The notes under the pieces are model-generated. The model was not told the DNA's origin, ran no database searches, and saw only the letters and a list, made by a program, of their open reading frames with translations. A stretch of DNA of 64,000 bases, from positions 309,645-373,644 of the forward strand of contig NZ_FQWC01000004.1 of NCBI RefSeq assembly GCF_900129555.1. Direction: 5' to 3'. The DNA comes from Flavobacterium defluvii (GTDB taxonomy: Bacteria; Bacteroidota; Bacteroidia; Flavobacteriales; Flavobacteriaceae). This document shows, piece after piece, positions 1 through 9,783 of this stretch (its first letter is position 1; every line of letters begins with the position of its first letter). Made by a program: the position numbers and the translations under genes.

Positions 1-567
1 AATATTAAATTCACGCTTAACTTTTACCTGCGGAAGTAAATGTGTAGCTCTTTCGATTGGACCTGCAACCAAAAGCGGAAAGTAGCTAACAAATAGCGAA
101 TAATCGATAAAATTATACTCCGCTTTTATTCTTTTGTAATATATATCAATTACATATGATAATCCATGAAAGGTGTAAAATGAAATTCCAACCGGAAGAA
201 TAACTTTTAATAAAATCGGACTCGCCTGGAATCCCAACGCAGAAAACAAATCTGCAAAAGAAGATGCAAAGAAATTATAATATTTAAAAATCCCTAAAAA
301 CCCTAAATTGGCAGATATACTTAACCAAAACCAAAACTTTCTACTTCTTTCCGACTTTCCTTTTTCAATTTGAATTCCGGTATAATAATCTAAAAAAGTG
401 GAAAAAACCAACAGAAACAGAAATCGCCAATCCCAACAAGAATAAAAGTAATAACTAGCAACTATTAATAAAGCATTTTGCGTGCTTTTATTTTTATTAA
501 AGACAAACCAATAGAGCAAAAAAACGATTGGTAGAAAAATAGCAAATGCTAAAGAATTAAAAAACAT
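1..567 (-). CDS. MBOAT-family membrane O-acyltransferase, N-terminal part (cut by window edge)
   Basis: The 189 visible codons start at an ATG and run off the left edge with no stop. The protein is very hydrophobic with several membrane segments. It carries the AlgI/DltB-type pattern LPVGISFYTFHGLSYVID followed by YFPLLVAGPIERATHLLPQ, which is diagnostic of membrane-bound O-acyltransferases. The catalytic histidine region lies beyond the edge. Known members move acyl (usually acetyl) groups across the membrane onto exported polysaccharides. Lying 31 bases after the preceding gene on the same strand, it probably O-acylates the glycan made here, possibly the nonulosonic acid residue; that substrate is inferred from position only. 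Confidence 0.85.
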   Translation of the reverse strand, partial: MFFNSLAFAIFLPIVFLLYWFVFNKNKSTQNALLIVASYYFYSCWDWRFLFLLVFSTFLDYYTGIQIEKGKSERSRKFWFWLSISANLGFLGIFKYYNFFASSFADLFSALGFQASPILLKVILPVGISFYTFHGLSYVIDIYYKRIKAEYNFIDYSLFVSYFPLLVAGPIERATHLLPQVKVKREFNI

Positions 568-598
568 AAATTAATTAAGAATTTATTGAAAATGGAAA

Positions 599-1993
599 TT
601 AGTTAATAATTGATTCTATTGCTTTCCATATTCTTAGTGAGGCCTCTTTTGGAGGATGTTGATTTATAATCTCAAACCAACTTTTAGCATATTCGATTGT
701 TTCATCCGGTTGATATAATCCTAGTTTTATTTTATCAGCGATTTCTTCGGCAGAGTCAAGCCAAATTACTGCTTTTTTATTTGGCATTGAACGAAAATGA
801 ACGTAGTTATAGATTTTAGAAACTGACCAATCTGCATCAATTTTATTTGAAACATCATAATTAATAAACGCACAGGCTTTTTGAAAACAAGCATAATCAA
901 AAACCATTGAAGATCCTAAATTTACTACCATTTCAGTATGAAAGATAGTGTTTGCCAAAAGTTTAATATCAGAATTAGTAGGAAGGATTGTGTTCCAGCC
1001 TTCTCCTATTTTTTTCCATAATGGATTTACAGAAACAATGATGTCTTCGTTTTTTTTTAAAACCTCATCATATCTGTTAGAAAAATCTACAGGGCAACGT
1101 CTGAATATAATTCCTAATGATTCTCCTTCGATATTTAATTTTCTAACAGCATCAGCAACATCAGATAAATATTTGGCATCATCTGGACAAGTAGTAATAT
1201 CATCGCCTGAATAACAGATATATTTTTTGTTTATATCCAGTTTATGTTCTTCAAAAAAATGCTGCTTGTCAATAATTATCTCATTTTCGAAATGACTTTC
1301 GAATTGAGGTGTTCCTACAACAAAAACATCTTTTTCATTTATATAAGGATAATAATCAAGAAGTTCTTTTTTCATATGTTCGCTCCAAACGAAATAATAA
1401 TCTGTTTCAACAACCATTGTTGCTTTTGGCAGATTATCCCACGAAAAAATAAAAGTGCCTGTTGGTATTTGAAGTTCCTTTGCGGCCAATAATGGTGCAA
1501 TGGCTAAAACGGGACGTTGATTCGTACAGAAAACAAAATCAGGTCTTTCTTCCTGAAGAGTTCTTAAGCAATTATTATAATATGCACTTTTTTTCTCGCT
1601 ATTTTTTATTTTTTTACGAACTTTTTCCAATCCTTTTTTTGAAGAATGTGTTGCTATAAAAAATCTAGATGCATAACTTTTAATAGCAGTTTTAATGTTT
1701 TTATAGGAAAATGGAAAACGGTATGTATCGTAAACTAAATCGCCTTTGTCTTTTATACTTAGATTAAGCTCGATCTGTTTTCGGGCATTTTTGTAACTAT
1801 CTGTCAAAGGATTTGATTTTGCGCCTCTAATTTTGATATCGTCAAATCCTAAATCTGTTAAATTAAAAGGAGTATTATTCCAATACTTAATTTTAATTTT
1901 GAGATCTAATCCAATTTTATAAAAATTAGAAAAAGCAAAATTTCGGAGTCCAACCCCATCAGGAAATAAAATAAAAACTTTTTTCTCAGGCAT
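599..1993 (-). CDS. Putative GT-B-fold glycosyltransferase of unassigned family
   Basis: A 464-residue soluble protein with no signal peptide or membrane segment. The N-terminus (VFILFPDGVGLRNFAFSNFY) looks like a nucleotide-binding beta-alpha start. The middle (FCTNQRP, then FSWDNLPKAT and YYFVWSEHMKKEL) resembles GT-B or CDP-glycerol-transferase-like proteins in which a receding polymer enzyme names a acceptor. I do not recognise a named family. Its start codon overlaps the neuC stop by one base, so it is translationally coupled to neuC-neuB-neuA, which makes a sialic-acid transferase role attractive. That role is inferred only; the protein could also be another capsule transferase. Confidence 0.55.
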   Translation of the reverse strand: MPEKKVFILFPDGVGLRNFAFSNFYKIGLDLKIKIKYWNNTPFNLTDLGFDDIKIRGAKSNPLTDSYKNARKQIELNLSIKDKGDLVYDTYRFPFSYKNIKTAIKSYASRFFIATHSSKKGLEKVRKKIKNSEKKSAYYNNCLRTLQEERPDFVFCTNQRPVLAIAPLLAAKELQIPTGTFIFSWDNLPKATMVVETDYYFVWSEHMKKELLDYYPYINEKDVFVVGTPQFESHFENEIIIDKQHFFEEHKLDINKKYICYSGDDITTCPDDAKYLSDVADAVRKLNIEGESLGIIFRRCPVDFSNRYDEVLKKNEDIIVSVNPLWKKIGEGWNTILPTNSDIKLLANTIFHTEMVVNLGSSMVFDYACFQKACAFINYDVSNKIDADWSVSKIYNYVHFRSMPNKKAVIWLDSAEEIADKIKLGLYQPDETIEYAKSWFEIINQHPPKEASLRIWKAIESIIN

Positions 1994-3120
1994 TAATTAT
2001 CTCTAAATTGTTTTTGATGATTCAGCTGCCAAATATCTGATTTCTGCAAACAATTAAGAAATAATTCTGCGCTATTTCCTTTGCCAAAATCATTATTTGA
2101 TATTTGTACTTTATGTTTGTCAATAATCGAAAGAGCTTTACTAATCTCTTTTTCAGAATAATCAACATTTATAATATCAGCATGAATTGCTCTATTTTGC
2201 TGTCTGGTTCCAATATTTATAATTGGTATTCCGTAATATGGTGCCTCACGTATTCCTGCGCTGCTATTACCTATAATGAATTGGCTGTTTTTTAATAATG
2301 TCAAAAAATATTCAAATCGAAGAGAGGGAAAAATCCTGAACCTTTCATTCTGTTTTAATTTCTCATATGCTTTCAAAACAAATTGACTGCCAAGATCATT
2401 GTTAGGATAAATTACAACATAATTATGATTGTCTTTTAAAAGAGCTGACACAAAATTTTCTGCATATTGTTTCATTAAATTAATTTCGGTCGTTACCGGA
2501 TGAAACATTACAATTGAAAAATTGTCAAATGGAATATCATAATAGCTTTTAGCTGTTTCTAAATCAGGCAGCTGATTAGAAAACATAATATCAATATCTG
2601 GAGAGCCAATCGTAAATACAGATTCTTTAATTTCCCCCATTTGAATAAGTCTTTTTGAGGCTTCTTTATTAGAAACAAAATGAATGTGACTTAATTTACT
2701 AACGCTGTGTCTTATTAATTCATCTACAGTTCCTGATATTTCTCCTCCTTCAATATGGGCTACCAGAATATTATTAAGAGATCCTACAATAGCTCCGGCA
2801 AGTGTTTCAACGCGGTCGCCATGTACAATTATCATATCAGGCTGAATCGTTTTAACATAATCTGAAAATCCTTCAATAGTTTTGGCTAAAGTCAAATCCA
2901 TTGTAGTTTCGTGTGTATGGTTGACGAAAGTATAAATATTCTTAAAATTACATCTTTCAATTTCCAGTAAGGTATAACCATACTCTTCTTGTAAATGCAT
3001 CCCTGTAACAAATAGAAAAACCTCAAATTCATTTTGAGTTTCTAAAATTGTTATTAATGATTTAATTTTTCCAAAATCAGCTCGGGTACCGGTTAGAAAA
3101 AGTATTTTTTTCTTTGACAT
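1993..3120 (-). CDS. neuC: UDP-N-acetylglucosamine 2-epimerase (hydrolysing), NeuC type
   Basis: Converts UDP-GlcNAc to N-acetylmannosamine plus UDP, the first step of bacterial Neu5Ac synthesis. The 375-residue length is usual. Visible motifs are TGTRADFGKIK (10-20), HGDRVETLAGA (100-110), the catalytic-region AHIEGGEISGTVDE (121-134), and the UDP-binding GNSSAG (284-289) with GTRQQNR (304-310). The overall pattern is closer to the NeuC of sialylated Campylobacter lipooligosaccharide than to WecB. It lies one base after neuB and overlaps the next gene by one base. LegG, acting on a diacetamido sugar, is the alternative, but the adjacent synthase looks like a Neu5Ac synthase. Confidence 0.9.
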   Translation of the reverse strand: MSKKKILFLTGTRADFGKIKSLITILETQNEFEVFLFVTGMHLQEEYGYTLLEIERCNFKNIYTFVNHTHETTMDLTLAKTIEGFSDYVKTIQPDMIIVHGDRVETLAGAIVGSLNNILVAHIEGGEISGTVDELIRHSVSKLSHIHFVSNKEASKRLIQMGEIKESVFTIGSPDIDIMFSNQLPDLETAKSYYDIPFDNFSIVMFHPVTTEINLMKQYAENFVSALLKDNHNYVVIYPNNDLGSQFVLKAYEKLKQNERFRIFPSLRFEYFLTLLKNSQFIIGNSSAGIREAPYYGIPIINIGTRQQNRAIHADIINVDYSEKEISKALSIIDKHKVQISNNDFGKGNSAELFLNCLQKSDIWQLNHQKQFRDN

Positions 3121-3121
3121 A

Positions 3122-4162
3122 TTATTGAATATCTTCCCAAATCAATTGTTCATCATTTTCAATATCTCTTGTTGCTGCTTTACCAATTATAGCATTGAAA
3201 TTTTCTGCTAAGATTTTCCCCGTTCCAGGGCGTTTTACCCAAATATTTTCTTTGGTAAAAATCTCCCCTTTTTTTATTGGAGCGATTGTACACACAGTTG
3301 CGAAAGCAAAATCTATTGTTACTTGTTCTTCTTCTGCAGGTTTTTTAGATCCTCCGCGCATTTGCGCAATTTCGGCACTAGAAATTATTAATTCATGACA
3401 TGCTTCTTCATCCATACTGCAAATGATATCTGGTCCTGTACGCTGCATATGATCTGTAAAATGTCTTTCTAAGATACTTGCCCCTAATGCAACTGCCCCT
3501 AAACAAGCATTATTATTTAAAGTATGATCACTTAGTCCAAAAACTTTGTCTGGAAAAGCTTCATGTAATTCTAACATTGCACCAAAACGAACTAAATGAA
3601 TTGGCGTTGGATATAAATTTGTAGTATGTAATAATGCGACCGGAATATTGTGTTTATCAAAAACAGCAACTGCTTTTTGTATACTTTCAATCGTATTCAT
3701 ACCAGTACTCAAAATAACAGGTTTACCAAAAGAAGCTATATGTTCTAATAATGGATAATTATTACATTCTCCTGAACCGATTTTATAAGCGGGAATATCA
3801 AATTTTTTAAGTCTTTCGGCAGCTGCACGAGAAAATGGAGTAGAAATAAAAATCATGCCTTTGCTTTCAACATAATTTTTAAGCTCTAGTTCTTCAGCTT
3901 CATTTAGTGAACAGCGTTCCATGATTTCATAAATAGAAACATCTGCATTTCCCGGAATTACTTTTTTTGCGGCACCAGTCATCTCATCTTCAACAATATG
4001 AGTTTGATGTTTTACAACTTCAACTCCCGCTCTTTTTGCTGCGTCAACCATTTCTTTAGCTACTTGAAGCGAACCTTCATGATTAATTCCTATTTCGGCA
4101 ATCACTAACGGAGGATAATCAGGTCCTATTTTTCGGCCCGCAATTTCTATATATGGATTCAT
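3122..4162 (-). CDS. neuB: N-acetylneuraminate synthase
   Basis: Condenses N-acetylmannosamine with phosphoenolpyruvate to Neu5Ac in the cytoplasm. The TIM-barrel NeuB domain shows EIGINHEG (23-30), KHQTH (51-55), [12 protein letters not shown] and [11 protein letters not shown] (127-137). It continues with [13 protein letters not shown] and LERHFTD, and the C-terminal antifreeze-like SAF domain carries KRPGTG. The stretch [16 protein letters not shown] is typical of true Neu5Ac synthases such as Campylobacter NeuB1, and unlike PseI or LegI. The length of 346 is normal. It sits between neuA (5 bases away) and neuC (1 base). Confidence 0.92.
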   Translation of the reverse strand: MNPYIEIAGRKIGPDYPPLVIAEIGINHEGSLQVAKEMVDAAKRAGVEVVKHQTHIVEDEMTGAAKKVIPGNADVSIYEIMERCSLNEAEELELKNYVESKGMIFISTPFSRAAAERLKKFDIPAYKIGSGECNNYPLLEHIASFGKPVILSTGMNTIESIQKAVAVFDKHNIPVALLHTTNLYPTPIHLVRFGAMLELHEAFPDKVFGLSDHTLNNNACLGAVALGASILERHFTDHMQRTGPDIICSMDEEACHELIISSAEIAQMRGGSKKPAEEEQVTIDFAFATVCTIAPIKKGEIFTKENIWVKRPGTGKILAENFNAIIGKAATRDIENDEQLIWEDIQ

Positions 4163-4167
4163 ATTAA

Positions 4168-4836
4168 TTAAGCAATTTGATGTTTTTGGTATAAATATTC
4201 TGCGTAATCAAGGTCTTCTTGTGTATCAATATCAACATTGGCAAAAATATGATTTACTTCGAATGGTAAAGCATCATTTGAAATAATTATATTTTCTAAA
4301 ATTAATTTTGATTTTGTTATATAAAGTAAACCATTTTCATAATAAAGAGGTTCAAGATCCTGGCTCCTCTGCCCTATCTCATAATTATATGGAACAAATT
4401 TATCTACATTTATTTTCCCTAGTTTTTGATAGTTTCTGGAAACAGTAAATAAGCTATTATAATTTCCCTTTTCATAAACCTGAAATGCTTCTTTTAACAA
4501 ATTATCTGGACGTAAAGGATTCGTAGCCTGTAATAAAACCACATTTTCTACATCAAATTCAATTGATTCTAATACATGTTTTAATGCTGAAACTGTAGGT
4601 TCTAAATCTCCTGATAAAGATTCTGGTCTATCAATAACTTTTGCCCCAAACTTCAATGCTGTTTTTTTTATTTCTTCATCATCTGTAGAAACATAAATTT
4701 CGTCAATTATACTGCTATTTTGCTTAGCAAATAAAATACTGTGAACTAACAGTGGAATTTCTCCTAAAAGCATTACATTTTTTTTAGGTAACCTTTTAGA
4801 ACCTCCTCTGGCCGGAATGACAGCAATGGTTTTCAT
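4168..4836 (-). CDS. neuA: N-acylneuraminate cytidylyltransferase (CMP-sialic acid synthetase)
   Basis: Activates Neu5Ac with CTP to CMP-Neu5Ac. The 222-residue protein opens with [14 protein letters not shown], the CTP-binding signature of the NeuA/KdsB fold. It continues with [10 protein letters not shown], the metal and sugar-binding region, and ends with a [13 protein letters not shown] motif typical of single-domain CMP-NeuA. It overlaps the stop of the upstream glycosyltransferase gene by one base and precedes neuB, giving the contiguous set neuA-neuB-neuC needed from UDP-GlcNAc to CMP-Neu5Ac. Confidence 0.9.
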   Translation of the reverse strand: MKTIAVIPARGGSKRLPKKNVMLLGEIPLLVHSILFAKQNSSIIDEIYVSTDDEEIKKTALKFGAKVIDRPESLSGDLEPTVSALKHVLESIEFDVENVVLLQATNPLRPDNLLKEAFQVYEKGNYNSLFTVSRNYQKLGKINVDKFVPYNYEIGQRSQDLEPLYYENGLLYITKSKLILENIIISNDALPFEVNHIFANVDIDTQEDLDYAEYLYQKHQIA

Positions 4837-5930
4837 TATTTTAAAGTCTTTTTAGCATTTTCAATAATTTTATTCATTCCTAAATTCCAGCTTTGAGCCG
4901 AATATAAATTATCTGGAATTATAGTTTCGTTTATTTCTTTTTGATTTAAAAATTCTAAAATTGCATCTTCCCATTCTTGTTGAAAATGCGGATTTTCAAT
5001 TAGTTTTCCTAATTTCCCATATTGCAATACCTCGGGAACACCTCCTAATGCAGATGCAATACAATAACACCCTGAATGTAAAGCTTCGATTAAACTTAAA
5101 CCAAACCCTTCATGCCAAAGTGTTGGGAACAAATAACAATCTGACATTTGGTAATATTTAGGAAGTTCATTGTTTGGAACGCTACCTAAAAAATGAACTC
5201 CTTCAATTTGAATATTTCGTTTAGCGCCTACAACCAATAAAGCTGTATTTTTATATTGTGAATATATATTCTTCCAAACTTGAAGTATAAAATCTAATCC
5301 TTTTTTCGGAAGATCTTTTGAACACCAAATGAAAACTTTTTTGTCCTTTAAATCTAATTCGTTTCTTAAATTTATTTTTTGCTCAAAAGTAGCTTTATTA
5401 AATTTTGTAGTATCGATCCCATTATGAAGTACAGAAAATTTACATGGCAAAATGGTATAACAATCCTTATGCACTTTATAACTATCATGAGTGAGTAAAA
5501 CCATTTCGTCTATACTTTCAAAGAACCATCTTCCACGAAAATTTTCTAAAAAAGGAGGATATCCATGATAAAAAAACTGAATTTGAAAATTTTGTCTCAA
5601 GCCTTTTTTAACTAAAAACTCTTGTAAAGGTTTAACTATTCCAAAATTATCTACAATTTGGATAATATATTTATTATCAGGCTTTATTACTTGATTAAGC
5701 GCCTTTAAATAACCTAAATATCTTTTTTTAAAAAACTTTCTTTTTATTTTATCAATTATATCTTCAGACGCGATTTGATATTTTACATTTTCAAAAAAGG
5801 TTTCTGGTTTAGAACAAATGATATGATCTATTTGATGATCACTTGTCAAATAGTTATAATACATAGTTGTCCAGCTGCCTGTTTTAGAATAAGGAAGTGG
5901 AAATTGTGAAAAGAGTATTACTTTGACCAT
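4836..5930 (-). CDS. Family-4-type glycosyltransferase (GT-B)
   Basis: A 364-residue retaining-type glycosyltransferase. The N-terminal half begins VKVILFSQFPLPYSKTGSW, an acceptor-domain start. The C-terminal half has WCSKDLPKKGLDFILQVW, a sugar-nucleotide domain entry, and EGFGLSLIEALHSGCYCIAS, the E-x7-E signature of GT4 enzymes. No signal peptide is present. The stop overlaps the neuA start by one base, so it is in the same translationally linked unit. The donor and acceptor cannot be read from sequence. Confidence 0.85.
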   Translation of the reverse strand: MVKVILFSQFPLPYSKTGSWTTMYYNYLTSDHQIDHIICSKPETFFENVKYQIASEDIIDKIKRKFFKKRYLGYLKALNQVIKPDNKYIIQIVDNFGIVKPLQEFLVKKGLRQNFQIQFFYHGYPPFLENFRGRWFFESIDEMVLLTHDSYKVHKDCYTILPCKFSVLHNGIDTTKFNKATFEQKINLRNELDLKDKKVFIWCSKDLPKKGLDFILQVWKNIYSQYKNTALLVVGAKRNIQIEGVHFLGSVPNNELPKYYQMSDCYLFPTLWHEGFGLSLIEALHSGCYCIASALGGVPEVLQYGKLGKLIENPHFQQEWEDAILEFLNQKEINETIIPDNLYSAQSWNLGMNKIIENAKKTLK

Positions 5931-5945
5931 TTTGTTTTTTACAGA

Positions 5946-7031
5946 TTAATAATTCTTTTTTATTTTGAAACTTATACTTTTTAAATCTGGATTAATTTTA
6001 TATGTGTACGGAAATTGATGATAAAATGAAATAATATGTAAGAGTAGTTTATCATTAATTTCTTTTAAGCTATAATATTTAGGCACTTTTTTACCTATTG
6101 CTTTTTTGATTTTATATTTTAAAGATTTTTGAAAATTATCTTCGACAAAACGAACTGCTAAAATTCCATCTTTAAATTTAGGTAATTCAATAAATAAAAA
6201 ATGCTCAATTATTTCCATTTTATTTATCAAAATCAATTCATTGTCAAAACTTCCCAATTCATTAAATTCTGATTCTGAAATAACTTCTCCCCAAACTTCT
6301 GAATTGATAGTTGCATTATCACTTTCATAATTATGCATCAAATGACGGTGATTTATCTCAACTGTCAATGATAACTGCAATTCTCTGTTTAAATGTAAAG
6401 TCTCTCTATTTCTATAATTTTTATGCCATTGATGAAGCATCAATACTTGCAGATCATAAAAAAACAATTCACATCCTGTTTTTTTTAGTCTGTTATGTAT
6501 TTCCGTATCCTCAGCTCCCCAAAAATGAAAAAACTCATCATAACCTCGAATCATTTTGAGTTTTTGAACTGGAAAAAGTGTCATTCCTGTTGCCTCTTCG
6601 TTGCTCAAAAATTTAATTTGATAATCGTTAAAACTATCAACGTTTTTATCATTTTCTTCTTCTGCCAAAAAGCCAACCTGAAAATAAGTTGCTTTATCCA
6701 GATTACATTCTTTTTCTAAAACGGTCGTAAACTCTGGATGAAAAATCATATCTACATCAGCAGTAAAACAATATTCAGAATCTATATTTTTTAAAACATA
6801 ATTAAATGCCTTACTCTTGTTCCATGGTTGGTAACAAGTATTTAAATAACAATATTGAATAAAGGAATATTCTTCTGTCAAACTTTTTATTTGACCAGCA
6901 ATTGATTGTTCAGAACCATAATCGATAAAAACAACTCTAAAATTTTGTTTGTTTTGAGAAGCCAATGAATCTAAAGATTTTTTAATTCTTTTAAGATCAC
7001 GATTACGATAGGCATAAAGAATTGTAATCAT
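5946..7031 (-). CDS. Family-2 glycosyltransferase with galactosyltransferase-like C-terminal region
   Basis: A 361-residue GT-A enzyme. The N-terminus has ITILYAYRNRDLKRIKKSLDSL, FTADVDMIFHPEF containing the metal-binding DxD, and FHFWGAEDTEIHNRLKKTG (from about residue 165). That last segment is the Glyco_transf_7C region of beta-galactosyl or N-acetylgalactosaminyl and chondroitin-polymerase-like enzymes. A basic C-terminal tail of about 120 residues has no recognised domain. The stop is 15 bases before the next gene and the start overlaps the preceding gene by four bases. Confidence 0.82.
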   Translation of the reverse strand: MITILYAYRNRDLKRIKKSLDSLASQNKQNFRVVFIDYGSEQSIAGQIKSLTEEYSFIQYCYLNTCYQPWNKSKAFNYVLKNIDSEYCFTADVDMIFHPEFTTVLEKECNLDKATYFQVGFLAEEENDKNVDSFNDYQIKFLSNEEATGMTLFPVQKLKMIRGYDEFFHFWGAEDTEIHNRLKKTGCELFFYDLQVLMLHQWHKNYRNRETLHLNRELQLSLTVEINHRHLMHNYESDNATINSEVWGEVISESEFNELGSFDNELILINKMEIIEHFLFIELPKFKDGILAVRFVEDNFQKSLKYKIKKAIGKKVPKYYSLKEINDKLLLHIISFYHQFPYTYKINPDLKSISFKIKKNY

Positions 7032-8047
7032 GATAAATAATTTTTAGATTCATTCCAGGTAAGTCCTTTAAAAAATAAAAAACATCTCAAAATTTTCTTG
7101 TTTAAGATAAACTTTCCAAAAACTTTGCTCTTAATAAAATAAGACAAGTTAGACTTAGATGTAATCTGTTTTATATTATAGTCAATATTTTTATTGCCTT
7201 GAGATAATTTAGAAACTTCGTCATGCATCCAATCTTCCATGACATTTCCCATATGATATGCGAAATTATCTATTGTAGACAATCGCCAAAAGCCTTTTTT
7301 AACTACCGGTAAATCAAACAAATCATCACTGTTTCCTCCTAGTACATAATCTGTATAACGTTTTTCTAGTTTATCAAAAATACTCGAACGATATGTTACT
7401 ATAAAATGTCCTGCTCCAATTACTGCTTTGCATTTTTTACTGGTCAATGTTAAATATTTTTTTAATTGAATAGCGTTATAAAAATCGGCATTCCCTACAC
7501 TGAGTCCAAATTTTTTTAAAGCTTCGGGATTTACAACATGATTGAATTGGATTTTTTTATTAAATAAATTATCCCAATAAATATTAGCAGTATGATTTCT
7601 TAAAGATCGGGAAGATGGTGTTGGACATACGGCTCCTGCTTTGGGAAAACTTTCAAATATTGTATAAGTTTCACTTTGCCAGCCATTCAAAAAAAAGACA
7701 TCTGCATCAGAAGTTGTAATCAAAGAAAACTTCTGACCCGCTATTCCCTTTAACATTGCATTTATATAACCGATATTGGTAACGTGAATGATTTCTTGTA
7801 TTTTATTTTGTCTATGTAATTCGTTTAAATAATCTACAACTAAATTACAGCTGCCATTATTAACAATCGTTACATATGTTTTACTATGAATGGTTGCAAA
7901 CAAAGATTGCAGACATATTTTTAATATTTCAAATCCATCTTTAAAATAGCCTTCCTGATTTGGAATGTAAACAGGAATAACAATCTGATGGAAATAATCT
8001 GAGGCAATTTGAGCTTTATCTTTATGTGGATTGTGACCTATTCGCAC
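7028..8047 (-). CDS. Family-2 glycosyltransferase, GTG start
   Basis: A 339-residue GT-A-type transferase. IVIPVYIPNQEGYF begins the nucleotide-binding fold at about residue 22, TIVNNGS follows, and TTSDADVFF gives the DxD metal-binding site near residue 115. The reading frame starts at a GTG (codons GTG CGA ATA GGT CAC), with no ATG before the conserved fold. A 103-base gap separates it from the upstream gene, in which I see no hairpin or promoter. The donor sugar is unknown. Confidence 0.75.
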   Translation of the reverse strand: MRIGHNPHKDKAQIASDYFHQIVIPVYIPNQEGYFKDGFEILKICLQSLFATIHSKTYVTIVNNGSCNLVVDYLNELHRQNKIQEIIHVTNIGYINAMLKGIAGQKFSLITTSDADVFFLNGWQSETYTIFESFPKAGAVCPTPSSRSLRNHTANIYWDNLFNKKIQFNHVVNPEALKKFGLSVGNADFYNAIQLKKYLTLTSKKCKAVIGAGHFIVTYRSSIFDKLEKRYTDYVLGGNSDDLFDLPVVKKGFWRLSTIDNFAYHMGNVMEDWMHDEVSKLSQGNKNIDYNIKQITSKSNLSYFIKSKVFGKFILNKKILRCFLFFKGLTWNESKNYLS

Positions 8048-8150
8048 TTTTAAAATCGATTTTTATATTCTTATTATGAATTGAAAAAATTAAGTTATTA
8101 TTTCTTGTTTAACCCTAAACTTATACCTTATTTTTAGTACAAAACTCTGC

Positions 8151-8891
8151 TTATATTTTTAAAATTATCTTTACTACTTTGTAAAGAACTCTTAAATTGG
8201 TTCCATAATATTTAAAAAAATAAAACGGAAATGCTAAAAACTGAACTTTTAATCGTTCTTTGTGTGCATTATATTTTGTTTCTCCGTTGCTAGTCAATCC
8301 ATTTAAATCATATATAGCAAATGGAATATTGAAATGAATAAAATTATTTTTCTTTTTAAATAAAGAAAAATGCATTTTCCAGTCAGAAATATATTTGATT
8401 TTTTCATCAAAAAAATTATTCTCAAAAACCGAAGCATGATATATTACCGCCTGCTGACATATTGTATTTGTAAATGCAAATTTTTCATCTACTTTTAATG
8501 GATATTCAATCTTTTTTCTAGCCCCATTATCATATTCTAAATATATGGGAGCATAATACACTGCTTTTTCATTTAAATTGAAAATAACCTTTTTAAGTAT
8601 TTCCTGATCGTCTAACAATATATCGCCACTATTTAAAAACAATATATATTCTCCTTTCGCTTTTAAAATACCTTTATTCATAGCATTATAAATACCTGAA
8701 TCAGGTTCACTTATCCAATAATCTAAATTTTGAGCCTGAGACTGCAGATATTCCCTACCACCATCATTAGATCCTCCATCTATTACAATATATTCAAACT
8801 CTGTGTTAATCTGATTAGCAACACTTTCAATGGTTTTTTTTAAACCTTCTCTATTATTGTAATTAATTGTAATGATTGATAATTTAGACAT
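8151..8891 (-). CDS. Family-2 glycosyltransferase (WcaA-like)
   Basis: A 246-residue GT-A enzyme. It shows LSIITINYNNREGLKKTIES at the N-terminus, VIDGGSNDG, the acceptor-side WISEPDSGIYNAMNKG, and FLNSGD. The start is the ATG at 8891; an in-frame TTG three codons upstream is less likely. The start overlaps the stop of the preceding glycosyltransferase gene by eight bases. It belongs to the same subfamily as the proteins at 8884-9783, 28345-29088 and 31260-32087. The linkage formed is unknown. Confidence 0.83.
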   Translation of the reverse strand: MSKLSIITINYNNREGLKKTIESVANQINTEFEYIVIDGGSNDGGREYLQSQAQNLDYWISEPDSGIYNAMNKGILKAKGEYILFLNSGDILLDDQEILKKVIFNLNEKAVYYAPIYLEYDNGARKKIEYPLKVDEKFAFTNTICQQAVIYHASVFENNFFDEKIKYISDWKMHFSLFKKKNNFIHFNIPFAIYDLNGLTSNGETKYNAHKERLKVQFLAFPFYFFKYYGTNLRVLYKVVKIILKI

Positions 8892-9783
8892 TAGAATCAA
8901 ATTTAAATTCTTGTTTTATTCTATCAAAACTAATCACTCGAGGGCAGCTAAAATATAATTCTTTCTTTTTAGAAATCATGGCATAAAAAATCACATCTAT
9001 AATTCTTTTTAAGAAACTAAAATGTATTTTTTTTACTAAATTATTATGCCTTTTTATTTTCTTTACTAAATTCCTTTCGTTTTCCGGAATATTATTTTCC
9101 ACTTCCCATTTTATTTTACTTCTTGCTTCTTCTAAATATTCATTATGGAAATTTAATGACAATTGCTCTTTTGATCTCATTCTGAAACCAGCTAATAAAG
9201 CACCAGTAACAAATAATTTTTCATATCTAAAGAAACGGAGCCACAATTCTAAATCACTGGCATATTTCATATCTGTTGCCAATTTTGCACCAGAAACCTC
9301 CCATAACGAGCGTCTCCAGAAAACAGATTCCTGTTGAATCCATTTAAAATTTCCTAAATAGTAATCTAATTTAGACCATCTCTTTATTTTATTAACCGCA
9401 ACTGTTCTTCCTTTTTGATCAAAAATTGACGGAATTCCCTGAAGCCAGTTTACCCCTTCAAGATTAAATATTTCAGCTACTGTAAAGAAAGCTTTTGGGT
9501 GATATAAGTCATCTGAATTTATCCAGGCCATAATTTCGCCGGAAGATTTATCAAATCCTTTTTGAATTGCATCATACAATCCTTTGTCTGGTTCACTTAT
9601 CCAATACACTAATTGACTTTCATATTTTTTAATTATATCAACTGAACTGTCTGTACTCCCTCCGTCAATAATAATATATTCTAAGTTTGGATAATTTTGA
9701 GACAAAACCGATTTAATAGTTTCCTCAAGATATTCAGCCCCATTAAAATTTGGTGTTACAATTGATATTTTTGGGTAGTTCAT
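8884..9783 (-). CDS. Family-2 glycosyltransferase (WcaA-like)
   Basis: A 299-residue GT-A enzyme with ISIVTPNFNGAEYLEETIKS, IIDGGSTDSSVDIIKKYE, WISEPDKGLYDAIQKG and AWINSDDLYHP, the last carrying the metal-binding acid pair. A C-terminal amphipathic extension may tether it to the membrane surface. It overlaps its neighbours on both sides (eight bases downstream, four upstream), as expected in a tight operon. The sugar specificity cannot be read. Confidence 0.84.
   Translation of the reverse strand: MNYPKISIVTPNFNGAEYLEETIKSVLSQNYPNLEYIIIDGGSTDSSVDIIKKYESQLVYWISEPDKGLYDAIQKGFDKSSGEIMAWINSDDLYHPKAFFTVAEIFNLEGVNWLQGIPSIFDQKGRTVAVNKIKRWSKLDYYLGNFKWIQQESVFWRRSLWEVSGAKLATDMKYASDLELWLRFFRYEKLFVTGALLAGFRMRSKEQLSLNFHNEYLEEARSKIKWEVENNIPENERNLVKKIKRHNNLVKKIHFSFLKRIIDVIFYAMISKKKELYFSCPRVISFDRIKQEFKFDSNV

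Noticed and set aside
948..1659. Short plus-strand reading frames opposite the 599-1993 gene.
   Set aside because: They lie fully inside a well-supported minus-strand gene, have low-complexity composition and no recognisable motif; they are shadows from AT-rich sequence.
3122..4162. Legionaminic acid synthase (LegI) as the identity of this NeuB-family protein.
   Set aside because: The internal run [11 protein letters not shown] and the contiguous NeuC and NeuA fit Neu5Ac synthesis better; not excluded without phylogeny.
8048..8150. A promoter or small gene in this gap.
   Set aside because: No TAnnTTTG element, hairpin or sensible small reading frame is visible.
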